In this document: in pieces, positions 7,554 through 17,300 of the stretch | How positions within the stretch are numbered: position 1 is the stretch's first letter | Layout of the letters: every line of letters starts with the position of its first letter | From: UBA4717 sp045577925 | Lineage (GTDB): Bacteria; Bacillota; Clostridia; Oscillospirales; CAG-272 | DNA: 64,000 nucleotides | NCBI GenBank assembly: GCA_045577925.1 | Contig: JAZNJH010000025.1 | Span: 1 to 64,000 of the forward strand | Reading direction: 5' to 3' | Made by a program: the position numbers and the translations under genes | Notes under the pieces: generated by a model | Told to the model about the DNA's origin: nothing | What the model saw: only the letters and a program-made list of their open reading frames with translations | Database searches by the model: none

Positions 7554-8804
7554 TTACCTTATATGTCCGTTCCCGTGGATCTTGTATTTAATACTCGTAA
7601 GAGCTTCAAGTGCAAACGGTCCGCGAGCATGAAGCTTCTGGGTTGATATGCCTATCTCTGCGCCGAATCCGAACTCTTCTCCGTCTGTAAATCTCGTTGA
7701 CGCATTATGATATACTGCGGCAGAATTTATCTGACTCAGAAACATCTGCGCAGCCTCATTGTTTTCTGTAACTACCGCTTCGCTATGCCCTGTACTGTAT
7801 GCGTTTATATGATCTATTGCTTCGTCGATAGATTCAACTACGTAAACAGTCATAACGTAATCGTTGTACTCGCGTGTGAGGTCGTCGGCAGTCGCAGGCA
7901 CTGCATTGATGATACTGCATGTACTCTCGTCGCCGCGAAGCTCTACGTTATGTTTTTTCAGCGCCTGTGCCGCTAAAGGTAAAAACTTCTCTGCAACACT
8001 TGCATGTACGATAAGCTTTTCCGCCGCGTTGCAAACAGACACACGGCTTACCTTAGCGTTTACAAGTATATCAAGCGCCTTATCAAAATCAGCATCCTTA
8101 TCAACGTATATATGGCAGTTGCCCGCGCCCGTTTCAATAACGGGAACGCTTGCATTCTCAACAACGGCGCTTATAAGCCCCTTGCCGCCGCGCGGAATAA
8201 GTACGTCGATATATCCGTTAAGTCTCATTAGGGTATTCGAGCCCTCTCTCGACGTGTCGTGAACAAGGCTTACAAGTTCTTTTTCAAATCCCACACCCTC
8301 AATAGCCGCGCGAAGCACCCCTTCTAGTGCAAGGTTAGTGTTGTACGCTTCTTTGCCGCCGCGCAGTATTGCCGCATTTCCGCTCTTTATGCATATGGCC
8401 GCAACGTCAACCGTTACGTTGGGGCGCGCCTCGTATATTACCGCAACGTTACCGAGCGGTACACTCACGCGCTCAATGACAAGCCCGTTCGGACGAGTCC
8501 AACTTTCGCTTTTGTCAAGCGGATCGGCAAGTACTTTCAGCTTGCGCACAGATGCGGCAAGCTTTTCTATGCGCTCAAAGTTTAAAAGCAGTCTGTCGCA
8601 CATAGCTTTGGAAAGCCCGTTTTCTTCTGCCGCTTCAATGTCGCGTTTATTCGCTTCTATTATAAAATCTGCACGCTCAACTACCGCTTTTGCAATAGCT
8701 TCAAGAGCACTGTTTCTTACTTCATCACTTGCAAGAGCAAGCTTTGCCTGTGCACTTCTTGCCTTTGTGCATAATTCTATTAGATAATCTCTGATGTTTT
8801 CCAT
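7554..8804 (-). CDS. proA: Gamma-glutamyl phosphate reductase ProA
   Basis: ProA reduces gamma-glutamyl phosphate with NADPH to glutamate semialdehyde, the second step of proline synthesis. The 416-residue protein is an aldehyde dehydrogenase-fold enzyme. The catalytic Cys lies in SRVSVCNAAEKLIVH, and VIYEARPNVTVDVAAICIKSGNA, ETGAGNCHIYVD and the C-terminal FGFGAEIGISTQKLHARGP are typical. It follows proB by 8 nt, so kinase and reductase are made together; the unstable acyl phosphate is passed within a complex in this family. Confidence 0.97.
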   Translation of the reverse strand: MENIRDYLIELCTKARSAQAKLALASDEVRNSALEAIAKAVVERADFIIEANKRDIEAAEENGLSKAMCDRLLLNFERIEKLAASVRKLKVLADPLDKSESWTRPNGLVIERVSVPLGNVAVIYEARPNVTVDVAAICIKSGNAAILRGGKEAYNTNLALEGVLRAAIEGVGFEKELVSLVHDTSREGSNTLMRLNGYIDVLIPRGGKGLISAVVENASVPVIETGAGNCHIYVDKDADFDKALDILVNAKVSRVSVCNAAEKLIVHASVAEKFLPLAAQALKKHNVELRGDESTCSIINAVPATADDLTREYNDYVMTVYVVESIDEAIDHINAYSTGHSEAVVTENNEAAQMFLSQINSAAVYHNASTRFTDGEEFGFGAEIGISTQKLHARGPFALEALTSIKYKIHGNGHIR

Positions 8805-8812
8805 ATGGCCCC

Positions 8813-9613
8813 TTATTTGCTTTGTGCATCAAAGTATGTACCGTCAAGCTCGGCATTAAACACTATGTCGTAAAGCACCTTCGGCTCTTTGCCGTTGGTG
8901 ATGAGCATCGGTATGCCCATTTCGGTAGCTATTCTTGCCGCTTCAAGCTTTGCCTGCATTCCGCCCGTTCCGCGTGCTGTTCCTGCAGGACCTGCATATG
9001 ATACTATTCTTTCGTCTATTTTATCAACGAAACGCACAAGCGCAGCATCTTCAAAATCTCTTGGACTTTTCGTATAAAGTCCGTTTATATCTGAAAGGTT
9101 TATGATAAGGTCAGCATCGCACAAAAGCGCAACGTATGCAGAAAGAATGTCGTTTCCGCCAAAAGCAATACCCTCATACGAAACGGTATCGTTTTCATTT
9201 ACGATCGGTATACAGTGAAGTTTAAAGAGTGCACGGAAAGTGTTTTCGGCATTGTGCCTCTGCTCTTCGTTATCCCAGACGTTACGATTAAGGAGCACCT
9301 GTGCCACCGTACAGCCGAACTCGGCAAAGAATTTTCCGTACATATTCATAAGCTCGCACTGGCCGACAGCCGCTACTGCCTGCTTACCCTCACGTGTGTC
9401 GGGACGCTCTTTGAGCCCGAGCTTAGAAACACCCGCGCTCTGCGCACCCGAGCTTACAAGCACTATCTCTCGTCCGCTGTTTACAAGGTCGCTCACAACC
9501 TGAGCCAGTGTTTCAAGCCTTCTTAAATTAAGAAAGCCGTTGTCGTACGTGAGCGTTGACGTTCCTACCTTTATTATTATTCTCTTTGCCTCTTTAAGCT
9601 TCTGTATTTCCAT
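8813..9613 (-). CDS. proB: Glutamate 5-kinase ProB without PUA domain
   Basis: ProB phosphorylates glutamate at the gamma-carboxyl and is normally the proline-inhibited step. The 266-residue form has only the amino-acid kinase domain and lacks the roughly 100-residue PUA domain of E. coli ProB. Seen are IIKVGTSTL near the N-terminus, VLVSSGAQSAG, VNENDTVSYEGIAFGGNDILSA, NLSDINGLYT and GTARGTGGMQAKLEAA. A TTGACA/TAAAAT promoter lies just upstream. The ribosome site (GAAAGG) is weak. Confidence 0.96.
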   Translation of the reverse strand: MEIQKLKEAKRIIIKVGTSTLTYDNGFLNLRRLETLAQVVSDLVNSGREIVLVSSGAQSAGVSKLGLKERPDTREGKQAVAAVGQCELMNMYGKFFAEFGCTVAQVLLNRNVWDNEEQRHNAENTFRALFKLHCIPIVNENDTVSYEGIAFGGNDILSAYVALLCDADLIINLSDINGLYTKSPRDFEDAALVRFVDKIDERIVSYAGPAGTARGTGGMQAKLEAARIATEMGIPMLITNGKEPKVLYDIVFNAELDGTYFDAQSK

Positions 9614-9643
9614 AACTATTTGCCTTTCAATATCTTTCCTAAC

Positions 9644-9672
9644 ATTTTATCACTATTATAAAAAAATGTCAA
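9644..9672 (-). promoter_or_regulatory. Sigma-A promoter of proBA
   Basis: On the minus strand TTGACA (plus 9667-9672), 17-bp spacer, TAAAAT (plus 9644-9649). It lies between the rpsT terminator and the proB start. Confidence 0.8.
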
Positions 9673-9699
9673 CAAAAACAATACTAAAACGAAAAAGAA

Positions 9700-9723
9700 A
9701 AGTCACGGCAAATACCGTGACTT
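9700..9723 (-). terminator. Terminator of rpsT
   Basis: A 9-bp perfect stem (AAGTCACGG and complement, loop CAAATA) is followed on the minus strand by a TTTTCTTTTTC tract. Confidence 0.85.
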
Positions 9724-9740
9724 GTTTCTTTTCTAAAATC

Positions 9741-10004
9741 TTACGCAAGAGCGTTCAATTTCTTTGTAAAGCTGCTCTTCTTTCTTGCAGCTGCATTCTT
9801 ATGGATGATGTTCTTTGCAACAGCCTTGTCAATCTTCTTGACTGCATCCTTATACGTTTCTGCTGCGAGAGCCTTATCTCCTGCTTCTATTGCTGCCTCG
9901 TACTTCTTTAAAGCAGTCTTGAGCGATGTCTTAAACATCTTGTTCTGCATTGTTTTAGTTGCTGTAACGAGTACACGCTTCTTAGCTGACTTAATGTTCG
10001 GCAA
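9741..10004 (-). CDS. rpsT: 30S ribosomal protein S20
   Basis: S20 binds 16S rRNA in the body of the small subunit. The sequence has the typical N-terminus PNIKSAKKRV and Lys/Ala-rich helices throughout. I set the start at a TTG codon (plus 10002-10004), which gives 87 residues, the normal size, and lies 7 nt after a GGGAGG box. The upstream in-frame ATG at 10022 would overlap that box. S20 of E. coli also starts with a rare UUG linked to its autogenous control, so the rare start may matter here too. A short hairpin (10045-10065) sits in the leader. Confidence 0.95.
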   Translation of the reverse strand: MPNIKSAKKRVLVTATKTMQNKMFKTSLKTALKKYEAAIEAGDKALAAETYKDAVKKIDKAVAKNIIHKNAAARKKSSFTKKLNALA

Positions 10005-10044
10005 ACCGTTCACCTCCCTCATACCTTATGTGCTATCTGATTCC

Positions 10045-10065
10045 CATAGGGTACACTTTTCCTAT
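10045..10065 (-). promoter_or_regulatory. Leader hairpin of rpsT
   Basis: CATAGG and CCTATG arms separated by about 10 nt form a hairpin in the roughly 75-nt rpsT 5' UTR, between its promoter and the TTG start. It could be a site for S20 autoregulation; this is inference only. Confidence 0.3.
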
Positions 10066-10086
10066 GAAATGCCATTACATTCATAT

Positions 10087-10115
10087 ATAATATCACAAAC
10101 AATTTGAAATTTCAA
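10087..10115 (-). promoter_or_regulatory. Sigma-A promoter of rpsT
   Basis: Minus-strand TTGAAA (plus 10110-10115), 17-bp spacer, TATTAT (plus 10087-10092). Confidence 0.7.
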
Positions 10116-10216
10116 GTGTTTTTTAGCATTTTTTTATTTTTTTTGCACTATGCATCACTTTTACAGCTTTTTTATATATTTTTTAGAAAAATCATTTAAA
10201 AATTCCAAAATATATC

Positions 10217-10245
10217 TTGACAAGTCACTTTAACTGTGCTAAAAT
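10217..10245 (+). promoter_or_regulatory. Sigma-A promoter of rpoBC
   Basis: TTGACA (10217-10222), 17-bp spacer, TAAAAT (10240-10245). The transcript would have a leader of about 165 nt before rpoB. Apart from this promoter and the leader hairpin, the 395-bp gap holds only AT-rich sequence. Confidence 0.8.
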
Positions 10246-10322
10246 ATTATACTGCATTATAATCGCTAAATATGTTTATTTTTCGGGACACATATAAAAC
10301 AAAAGTTAACGAAAATAAACCG

Positions 10323-10370
10323 GCGACGGTCTTTGTTTCCTTATTTATATAATAGCACAAAATCCGTCGC
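10323..10370 (+). promoter_or_regulatory. Long-range hairpin in rpoB leader
   Basis: GCGACGG (10323-10329) and CCGTCGC (10364-10370) can pair across a 34-nt AT-rich loop, about 50 nt before the rpoB start. A role in rpoBC control is possible but unsupported beyond the pairing. Confidence 0.35.
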
Positions 10371-10417
10371 TTGTAAATATGAAAGCAAAAATTTGTTGAA
10401 ACGGAGTGATTTTATTT

Positions 10418-13400
10418 ATGGTCAAGCCCCACGAGCAAAAACTCGGCAGAAATACCCGTATGAGTTTCTCCAAAATCGGCGAGACTCTTGAAATGCCGAA
10501 TCTTATCGAGGTGCAAAAAGAATCTTATAGATGGTTCCTCGAAGAGGGTTTGACGGAGGTTCTTCACGATGTATCTCCTATCGTTGACTATTCGGGTAAT
10601 CTTGTGATCGAATTTATCGATTACACTATTGATGAAACACCCAAATATCCGGTAGAGGAATGTAAAGAGCGCGACGCTAACTACGCCGCTCCTCTTCGTG
10701 TAACCGTTCGTCTTACCAACAAGGTCACGGGTGAAGTTAAGGAATCTCCTATCTACATGGGCGACTTCCCTCTCATGACCGAAAACGGAACATTTATTAT
10801 CAACGGCGCTGAGCGCGTTATCGTTTCGCAGATCGTTCGTTCTCCCGGTATATACTACGGGACGGAAAACGATCCTAAAACGCAGAAGCCCGTTTATACA
10901 GCAACAGTCATTCCGTACAGAGGTGCATGGCTCGAATACGAGACAGACGCCAACAACGTTTTCTACGTAAGAATAGACAAAAACAGAAAGATTCCGATAA
11001 CAGTCCTTATTCGCGCTCTCGGTATTGAAAGCGACGCTGATATTATCGAGATGTTCGGAGACGATCCCAAGATCCGCGCTACTTTCGAAAAGGATACTAT
11101 TCCTTCAGAAGCTGAGCGCGTTAACGGATCGCTTGGTGAAGAAGCACTCAAGGAAATCTATAAGAAGCTGCGTCCCGGAGAGCCTCCGAACGTTGAAAGT
11201 GCGCAGACTCTTATAAACAATATGTTCTTTGATCCCAAGAAGTATGATCTTTACCCTGTGGGACGCTATAAGTTTGATAAAAAGCTTGCAATAAGCCACA
11301 GATGTGAAGGTCAGACTCTCGCACGCGACGTATTCAGCCAGACTACAGGCGAGCTTCTCTATTCTGCAGGTGAATATATCACTCACGATATGGCGCAGAA
11401 CATCGAAATGAACGCTGTAAACGAAGTTTACGTAAAGCTTCCCGACGGTGAAAATGCAGAAGAGATCAAGATCTTCTCAAACCTTACCGTATATCCCGAA
11501 TCCATTCTCGGATTTGATCTTAAGGACTGCGGTATCGCAGAAAAGGTAAGGGTCAGCGTTCTTAACGACATTATAGAAGCATGTGAAGGCGACGTTGATG
11601 CTATAAAGGCTATGGCTCGTGAAAAAGCATCAGAACTTGCGCCCAAGCATGTCACAAGAGACGATATTTTCTCGTCTATCAACTATCTCATATGCTTGTC
11701 ACACGGTATTGACGTGTGCGATGATATCGACCATCTCGGAAACCGCCGTCTGCGTTCTGTCGGAGAACTTCTCCAGAACCACGTTCGCATCGGTTTTGCA
11801 CGTATGGACAAGAACATCAAGGAGCGCATGAACATCAACGATGCTGATTCGCTCACACCTCAGGCTCTTATCAATATAAGACCTGTCGTAACCGCTATCC
11901 GTGAATTCTTCGGTTCAAACCCGCTTTCGCAGTTCATGGACCAGAACAACCCTCTTGCAGAGCTTACTCACAAGAGACGTCTTTCTGCTCTTGGTCCGGG
12001 CGGTCTTTCGCGTGACCGTGCATCATTCGAAGTTCGTGACGTTCACTATACTCACTACGGAAGAATGTGCCCTATCGAGACTCCTGAAGGACCTAACATC
12101 GGTCTTATCTCGTATCTCTCAACATACGCAAGAATTTCACAGTATGGCTTTATTGAAGCACCCTACCGTAAAATAGATAAAGAAACCGGTACAGTTACAA
12201 ACGAAATCGTTTACATGACTGCCGATATAGAAGACAACTATACTGTTGCTCAGGCAAACGAGCCTCTTACAGAGGATAACAAGTTTGCAAACCGCCGCGT
12301 ATCTGCAAGATGCCGCGGTGAGATCCTCGAGGTTGATTCCGACGTGCCCGATTACATGGACGTATCTCCTAAGATGGTTGTATCTGTTGCAACAGCTATG
12401 ATCCCCTTCCTTGAAAACGACGACAACTCCCGTGCGCTTATGGGTTCGAACATGCAGAAGCAGGCTGTGCCGCTTATGGTTAACGAATCTCCTATCGTTG
12501 CAACGGGCATGGAATACAAGGCGTGCGTAGACAGCGGCGTTGTTGTAACTGCAAAGAACGACGGTGTTGTTGAAAAGGTTTGTGCTGACGAGATCATCAT
12601 CCGTACAGATTCCGGAAAGAAGGACACCTACCGTCTTATCAAGTTCAAGAGATCAAACCAGGGCACATGCCTCAACCAGCGTCCTATTGTAAACGTTGGC
12701 GAAAGAGTTGAAGCAGGCGAAGTTATTGCAGACGGTCCTGCAACATCAAACGGCGAAATCTCGCTTGGTAAGAATGCTCTTATCGGATTTATGACCTGGG
12801 AAGGTTATAACTACGAGGACGCAGTTCTTCTTAATGAAAGACTCGTAAGAGACGACGTTTATACGTCTATCCATATTGAAGAATATACTCAGGAAGCAAG
12901 AGACACCAAGCTCGGACCTGAAGAAATCACCCGTGAAATACAGAACGTTGGTGAGGACGCACTTAAAGACCTCACTCCCGAAGGTATTATCAGAAAGGGT
13001 ACAGAGGTAAGAGCAGGCGACATTCTCGTTGGTAAGGTTTCCCCCAAGGGTGAAACTGAGCTTACTCCCGAGGAAAGACTTCTCCGCGCTATCTTTGGAG
13101 AAAAGACGCGTGAAGTTCGTGATAATTCACTCAGACTTCCTCACGGCGAATCAGGTATCGTTGTTGACGTAAAGGTATTCTCACGTGAAAACGGCGATGA
13201 GCTTGCTCCCGGAGTAAGCAAGGTAGTTCGTGTTTACGTTGCTCAGAAGCGTAAGATCTCCGTTGGTGACAAGATGGCGGGACGTCACGGTAACAAGGGT
13301 GTCGTTTCACGCATCCTTCCTCCCGAAGACATGCCCTTCCTTGCTGACGGTACTCCTCTTGACATCGTACTCAACCCGATGGGCGTTCCTTCACGTATGA

Positions 13401-14332
13401 ACATCGGTCAGGTTCTTGAAGTTCACCTCGGTATCGCAGCAAGAGAGCTTGGCTGGAAGATAATGACTCCCGTATTCGACGGTGCAAACGAGCGCGATAT
13501 TATCGAATGCATGAGAATGGCGGGATATTACCGCGATATTCTCCCCGGCGAAAACGTTGACGGTAAGGCTCTCTTTATAGAAGGATTTGACCCTGAAACG
13601 GGCAAAAAGACACTTGAGCGCCTTGATCCCTCTGTGACAAAAGACACAGAAGAATATAAATCTCACCTTGCAGACGGAAGTCTTAAGGTAATTGACGGTA
13701 AGAAGATACTTTATGATGGCAGAACGGGTGAGCCCTTCGACAACCCTGTTACAGTCGGTATCATGTATTACCTCAAGCTTCATCACCTCGTTGACGACAA
13801 GATCCACGCACGTTCTACAGGTCCCTACTCTCTCGTTACACAGCAGCCTCTCGGTGGTAAAGCGCAGTTTGGCGGACAGCGTTTCGGAGAAATGGAAGTA
13901 TGGGCGCTTGAAGCATACGGCGCTGCATACACTCTTCAGGAAATACTTACCGTTAAGAGTGACGACGTTACAGGCCGTGTAAAGACATACGAAGCTATCG
14001 TAAAGGGTCAGAATATTCCTACTCCAGGTGTTCCCGAATCCTTTAAGGTTCTCGTCAAGGAGCTTCAGTCGCTTGCCCTTGATATACGTGTTCTTGATCA
14101 CGCGGGCAACGAAATCGAGCTTTCAACGATAGGCGAGGACGATTCAAACGATATGCCTTCCATGATCAACGTTGCCGACATCGGCGAAACGATCAAGGAT
14201 GAGAGCGACTTTGAAGCGGCAGGATATGTTACAAAGGATTCAGACGGCGAGGACGAAATAAGCGAGCTTATGGGCAGCTTTGAGGATGACTCGTTTGAAG
14301 AAGAATTCAACGACAGTTATGATGAAAACTAA
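10418..14332 (+). CDS. rpoB: RNA polymerase beta subunit RpoB
   Basis: RpoB forms one half of the RNA polymerase cleft. The 1304-residue sequence is full length. The rifampicin-pocket region near residue 500 reads PLSQFMDQNNPL...THKRRLSALGPGGL; the Asp, His and Ser most often changed in resistance are wild type, while the usual Gln four residues before the SQF motif is Pro. RDVHYTHYGRMCPIETPEGPNIGL and GDKMAGRHGNKGVVS (active-site face) are intact, and an acidic tail follows. I start at ATG 10418, 11 nt after GGAG; an in-frame GTG at 10406 overlaps that box. It has its own promoter and is not preceded by rplKAJL. Confidence 0.98.
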   Translation: MVKPHEQKLGRNTRMSFSKIGETLEMPNLIEVQKESYRWFLEEGLTEVLHDVSPIVDYSGNLVIEFIDYTIDETPKYPVEECKERDANYAAPLRVTVRLTNKVTGEVKESPIYMGDFPLMTENGTFIINGAERVIVSQIVRSPGIYYGTENDPKTQKPVYTATVIPYRGAWLEYETDANNVFYVRIDKNRKIPITVLIRALGIESDADIIEMFGDDPKIRATFEKDTIPSEAERVNGSLGEEALKEIYKKLRPGEPPNVESAQTLINNMFFDPKKYDLYPVGRYKFDKKLAISHRCEGQTLARDVFSQTTGELLYSAGEYITHDMAQNIEMNAVNEVYVKLPDGENAEEIKIFSNLTVYPESILGFDLKDCGIAEKVRVSVLNDIIEACEGDVDAIKAMAREKASELAPKHVTRDDIFSSINYLICLSHGIDVCDDIDHLGNRRLRSVGELLQNHVRIGFARMDKNIKERMNINDADSLTPQALINIRPVVTAIREFFGSNPLSQFMDQNNPLAELTHKRRLSALGPGGLSRDRASFEVRDVHYTHYGRMCPIETPEGPNIGLISYLSTYARISQYGFIEAPYRKIDKETGTVTNEIVYMTADIEDNYTVAQANEPLTEDNKFANRRVSARCRGEILEVDSDVPDYMDVSPKMVVSVATAMIPFLENDDNSRALMGSNMQKQAVPLMVNESPIVATGMEYKACVDSGVVVTAKNDGVVEKVCADEIIIRTDSGKKDTYRLIKFKRSNQGTCLNQRPIVNVGERVEAGEVIADGPATSNGEISLGKNALIGFMTWEGYNYEDAVLLNERLVRDDVYTSIHIEEYTQEARDTKLGPEEITREIQNVGEDALKDLTPEGIIRKGTEVRAGDILVGKVSPKGETELTPEERLLRAIFGEKTREVRDNSLRLPHGESGIVVDVKVFSRENGDELAPGVSKVVRVYVAQKRKISVGDKMAGRHGNKGVVSRILPPEDMPFLADGTPLDIVLNPMGVPSRMNIGQVLEVHLGIAARELGWKIMTPVFDGANERDIIECMRMAGYYRDILPGENVDGKALFIEGFDPETGKKTLERLDPSVTKDTEEYKSHLADGSLKVIDGKKILYDGRTGEPFDNPVTVGIMYYLKLHHLVDDKIHARSTGPYSLVTQQPLGGKAQFGGQRFGEMEVWALEAYGAAYTLQEILTVKSDDVTGRVKTYEAIVKGQNIPTPGVPESFKVLVKELQSLALDIRVLDHAGNEIELSTIGEDDSNDMPSMINVADIGETIKDESDFEAAGYVTKDSDGEDEISELMGSFEDDSFEEEFNDSYDEN

Positions 14333-14356
14333 TCGGTGAAGGAGCGTAATCATTTA

Positions 14357-17300
14357 ATGGAACGTAATGTTTTTGATTCTATAAAAATAGGCATAGCTTC
14401 TCCCGAAATGATCAGAGAATGGTCTTTTGGAGAGGTTACAAAGCCTGAAACCATAAATTACAGAACGCTCAAAGCAGAACGCGGAGGACTTTTCTGCGAA
14501 GAAATCTTCGGTCCGACAAAGGACTGGGAATGTCAGTGCGGAAAATATAAGCGCGTTCGTCACAAGGGCATCGTTTGTGAAAAATGCCACGTTGAAGTAA
14601 CCTCTAAAAAGGTTCGCCGCGAGCGTATGGGACGTATTGAGCTTGCAGCTCCCGTTTCCCACATCTGGTATCTCAGAAGCTCCTCATCGAGAATGGGTCT
14701 CCTTCTTGATATTCCCCCGAAGCTTCTTGAAAAGGTACTTTATTTTGCAAACTATATTGTAATTGATCCCGGAGAGACAGATCTCGCTCAGAATGCTATA
14801 CTCAACGAGCGTGAATATCTCAACAACTATGAAAAATACGGAAATACCTTTAAGGTAGGCATGGGTGCAGAAGCCATTCGTGAGCTTCTTGAAAAGCTTG
14901 ACATCAATGCCCTTGTTGACGACCTCAAGGAAAAGGTAACAAGTGCAACAGGACAGAATAAGAGCCGTCTTATCAAGCGCCTTGAAGCAGCCGAAGCCTT
15001 TAAGGTATCGGGAAACAAGCCTGAATGGATGATACTCACGGTGCTTCCCGTTCTTCCTCCCGAGATCCGTCCTATGGTACAGCTCGACGGCGGACGTTTT
15101 GCATCAAGCGATCTTAACGATCTTTACAGAAGAGTTATCAACCGTAACAACCGTTTAAAGAAGCTTATTGAGCTCAGAGCACCTGAAATAATCGTACGTA
15201 ACGAAAAGCGTATGCTTCAGGAAGCAGTTGACGCGCTTATTGATAACGGTAAGCACGGCAAGCCTGTAACAGGCCCCTCCAACAGAGCACTCAAGAGCCT
15301 TTCGGAAATGCTTCGCGGTAAGCAGGGACGTTTCCGTCAGAATCTTCTCGGTAAGCGTGTTGACTATTCGGGCCGTTCGGTTATCGTCGTTGGTCCCAGC
15401 CTCAAGATCTATCAGTGCGGTCTTCCTAAGGAAATGGCGCTTGAGCTCTTCAAGCCCTTCGTTATGAAGAGACTCGTTGAAACCCAGAAGGCTACCAATA
15501 TAAAGGACGCAAAGAGAAAGGTTGACAAGGTTAATCCCGAGGTTTGGGACGCACTTGAAAACGTTATCAAGGAACATCCCGTACTTCTCAACCGTGCTCC
15601 TACACTTCACAGACTTTCTATTCAGGCATTCGAGCCTGTACTTGTTGAAGGACGTGCTATCAAGCTTCATCCGCTTGTATGTACAGCCTTTAACGCCGAC
15701 TTCGACGGCGACCAGATGCCTATTCACGTTCCGCTTTCAGCAGAAGCACAGGCAGAGGCACGCTTCCTCATGCTTTCGGCTAATAACCTCTTAAAGCCTG
15801 CAGACGGACGTTCTGTAACAGTTCCCTCTCAGGACATGATCCTCGGTTCCTACTACCTCACTATTGACCGTGCAGGCGAAAAGGGCGAAGGTCACGTATA
15901 CAGAGACTTTGACGAAGCAATGATGGCTTACGAAAATGGTCTTCTCGGCATTCACGCGCCCATCAAGGTTCGTGTAAGCCGCGAAATAGACGGTGTGGTT
16001 CACTCAGGTCTTATAGACGCAACACTCGGACGTCTCATTTTCAACCGCAATATTCCTCAGGACCTTGGTTTTGTTGACAGAACTGATCCTGAGCATATGC
16101 TTGATCTTGAAATTTCCTTCCCCACAGTTAAGAAAAAGTTAAGCCAGATCATCGACCGCTGCATCAAGGTTCACGGAAACGCCGTGACCTCGCAGGTTCT
16201 TGATGAAATCAAGGCTATGGGCTTTAAGTATTCAACACGCGGCTCTATCTCGATATCGGTTTACGATATGATGATACCCCCGAAGAAATACGAATACGTT
16301 GCAGAAGCAGAAAAGACAGTTGAAAAGATCAACCGCGACTTTGCACGCGGACGTCTTACAGAAGAAGAGCGTTACGATAACGTTGTTGCACGCTGGGAGG
16401 CTGCAACAAAGGATATTATTGCCGCTCTTCAGGAAAACTTCGACACCTACAATCCTATTAAGATGATGGTTGACTCGGGTGCCCGCGGTAACGTAACACA
16501 GATGCGTCAGCTTGCCGGTATGCGCGGACTTATGTTTGCAACTAACGGTAAGACAATTGAAATCCCGATCAAATCAAACTTCCGTGAAGGTCTTAATATA
16601 CTTGAATACTTCATGGCGGCACGCGGTGCGCGTAAGTCTCTTTCCGACACAGCGCTCAGAACGGCCGACTCCGGATACCTTACAAGACGTCTTGTTGACG
16701 TTTCTCAGGACGTTATTATCCGTCATGAGGACTGCGGTTCAACAGGCGGTATCTGGGTAAGCGATATCAAGGATAACAACAATGCTGTTATTGAATCTCT
16801 CAAGGACAGAATCGTCGGCAGATACGTAATCGGAGACGTCATAGATGCTTCCGGCAAGGTAATCGTTGCCGACAACACGATGATCTCCGATAAGCAGGCA
16901 GACGATATTGTCAAGGCCGGCATAGAAAAGGTTCTTATAAGAACAATACTTCAGTGTAAGTGCGAACACGGTGTCTGCGCTCACTGCTACGGATCTGACC
17001 TTGCCTCCGGCAAAACTGTCAGCATCGGTGAAACAGTTGGTATCATCGCCGCTCAGTCTATCGGTGAACCCGGTACACAGCTTACGATGCGTACATTCCA
17101 CACCGGTGGTGTTGCGGGAAGCGATATCACACAGGGTCTTCCGAGAGTTGAAGAGCTCTTTGAAGGACGTAAACCCAAGAAGGTATCCACTCCTGCCGAA
17201 ATTGCAGGTACTGTAAGCATTGGCGAAGTCAAGAACAACAACCGTATGGTTACAGTTGCAAACGAGCTTACGGGAGAAAGTGTCGTTCACTCTATTCCTG

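Noticed and set aside
10406..10417. GTG start for rpoB (and likewise GTG 14336 for rpoC)
   Set aside because: Both codons lie in the ribosome binding sites of better ATG starts downstream.
13391..14101. 236-codon minus-strand open frame within rpoB
   Set aside because: Shadow of rpoB; the sequence is Cys/Phe/Val-rich noise typical of antisense frames.
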